Shown here piece after piece: positions 19,733 to 20,762 of a stretch of DNA of 20,762 nt (positions are counted from its first letter, which is position 1; each line of letters starts with the position of its first letter). The DNA is from Rickettsiales bacterium (GTDB taxonomy: Bacteria > Pseudomonadota > Alphaproteobacteria > Rickettsiales > UBA3002): NCBI GenBank assembly GCA_947441895.1, contig CANEUT010000006.1:1-20762 (forward strand), given 5' to 3'. The notes below the pieces were generated by a model that had not been told where the DNA came from, ran no database searches, and was given only the letters and a program-made list of their open reading frames with translations. Position numbers and translations under genes: made by a program.

Positions 19733-20762
19733 GTACTTACTAATGAGTGCGCGAGTGGAATGACTTCCACCAAGTCACCCTTTTTAAGCCGCTTGTTTTC
19801 GTTCACCACCAACAAACAATCTGATTTTGCTAGTTCGCTGAGCAAGAAACCATCCTGCGCGGAAACGGGAATCACCTTATAGGTACCGTTTTCATCGATG
19901 CTGAGCGAAGCGTGTAGATAGGCGACGCTGGTATCATATTCATCAAGGTTTCGCCCCAGAATAGCCTGACGCTTCAGCGGTATTTTTACTCCCACCATTT
20001 TATTTATTAACGGCCGTACAAACAGCGAAAAATAAATGCTCGATGAAATAACATTGCCCGGCAGCGAGCAAATGGGCATGCCCTTGTAATGGGTGAAGAG
20101 CATCAGGTCGTTACGGCGCAGCTGAACACTGAAGGTTTCAACATTTTTAGAAATAGCGTTGAGCGCGTTTACCATGAGATTGCCAGCACCCGCCGAGGTT
20201 CCACCGGTCGTGATCAGCAAATCGCAGTGGGCGGCCAGTTCAATTTTCTCTTGAACATTTTTAACGGTGTCTTGTGCCAGGCCCAGAATCACGGGGTCAC
20301 CACACAAAGCGCTAATGTTGGCGGGTAGTGTATAAAGCGACGAAGCAGTAATGGCATTGGAGGGGCTGTGTTCGCCGGGCATGGCCAGTTCACTGCCAAC
20401 GGCCAGCACCGCCACACGGGGTTTACGTACTACGGGAAGCCACAAAATATGCATGGCCGAAGCCAGACCCACCAAACGCGATGTCATGACCGTGCCCGCT
20501 TCAAATGCCACGTCTTCGGTCGAGAAATCAACACCGGCGCCACATATATTTTCACCGTTTACCGGTTGTTTGGTAATATTCACTACTTCGCCCGAAATGC
20601 TGCAATGGCTTAGCGCCACCAATGCATCGGCTCCTTCCGTAATTTTGCCGCCCGCCAGCGTTAAAATGGCGCAGCCCGGATCCAGCGTGCCAACAAATGG
20701 TTTTGAGGAGTTCGATTCGCCCTGAATATATAAATTGGCGGGAAGAAAATTAAGATCAACGC
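19729..20762 (-). CDS. MoeA-like molybdopterin molybdenumtransferase, divergent, 5' end off the window
   Basis: MoeA inserts molybdate into adenylylated molybdopterin. The frame is open to the right edge, so the start is missing. Family features seen are VGTLDPGCAILTLAGGKITE before residue L-V-A-L-S, AVLAVGSELAMPGE, LLITTGGTSAGAGNLMVN, ICSLPGNVISSSIYFSLFVR, and a C-terminal domain ending LKKGDLVEVIPLA. Several catalytic positions are changed. The usual GGVSVGxxDY is GGTSAGAGNL, with Asn for the catalytic Asp. The KPGKP lysines are replaced by RRNDL, and the LPGNP proline is Val. Codon use is more AT-rich than in neighbours. It may be a non-catalytic paralogue with another role. The family assignment is firm, the activity is not. 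Confidence 0.85.
   Translation of the reverse strand, partial: VDLNFLPANLYIQGESNSSKPFVGTLDPGCAILTLAGGKITEGADALVALSHCSISGEVVNITKQPVNGENICGAGVDFSTEDVAFEAGTVMTSRLVGLASAMHILWLPVVRKPRVAVLAVGSELAMPGEHSPSNAITASSLYTLPANISALCGDPVILGLAQDTVKNVQEKIELAAHCDLLITTGGTSAGAGNLMVNALNAISKNVETFSVQLRRNDLMLFTHYKGMPICSLPGNVISSSIYFSLFVRPLINKMVGVKIPLKRQAILGRNLDEYDTSVAYLHASLSIDENGTYKVIPVSAQDGFLLSELAKSDCLLVVNENKRLKKGDLVEVIPLAHSLVST

Overview
The window looks like an alphaproteobacterial chromosome, probably from an uncultivated or little-studied lineage, with G+C a little above 50% by eye. The pointers are a Usg-family protein, a HIG1-type twin-membrane-segment protein next to an NDUFS6-like CHCC zinc-finger protein, ETF beta-alpha gene order, separate GlyRS alpha and beta genes followed by pyruvate phosphate dikinase, a ThrB of the APH-fold type next to rnhA, and a bactofilin. 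Nearly everything is housekeeping. No tRNA, rRNA, transposase, phage gene or CRISPR array was seen.

Layout. 2-124: the tail of an unknown gene. 340-3546 (minus): a run of lytic transglycosylase, CHCC zinc finger, HIG1 protein, etfB and etfA, giving respiratory and electron-transfer functions. 3671-4426 (plus): a lone prepilin-like protein. 4699-6805 (plus): usg, a GT4 glycosyltransferase and a YgfZ-type iron-sulfur repair protein. 6806-7200: a 395-base stretch with no convincing gene and a nested inverted repeat. 7201-14917 (plus): yqgE, glyQ, an AT-rich gene of unknown function, panD, glyS and ppdK. Its middle part is a chain of ATGA start/stop overlaps. 14914-17417 (minus): thrB, rnhA, a small secreted protein and a two-membrane-segment protein. 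17593-18228 (plus): a bactofilin with a clear intrinsic terminator. 18441-19106 (minus): nth. 19229-19732 (plus): a small membrane protein. 19729 to the right edge (minus): a MoeA-like protein that lacks several catalytic residues.

The most unusual layer is not a gene but small repeats. REP-like hairpin elements sit between etfB and etfA and in front of glyS. A GC-rich element lies downstream of etfA, and related sequence appears inside the glycosyltransferase gene and in the 5' end of rnhA. Short heptanucleotide tandem arrays (ACGCACC / ACTCACC) interrupt the coding regions of two neighbouring genes, the glycosyltransferase and ygfZ, without breaking either frame. This recalls the palindromic elements that insert into Rickettsia proteins. 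I found no convincing complete new multi-gene system. The best candidates for novelty are the repeat-in-gene insertions, the AT-rich gene wedged between glyQ and panD, and the degenerate MoeA.
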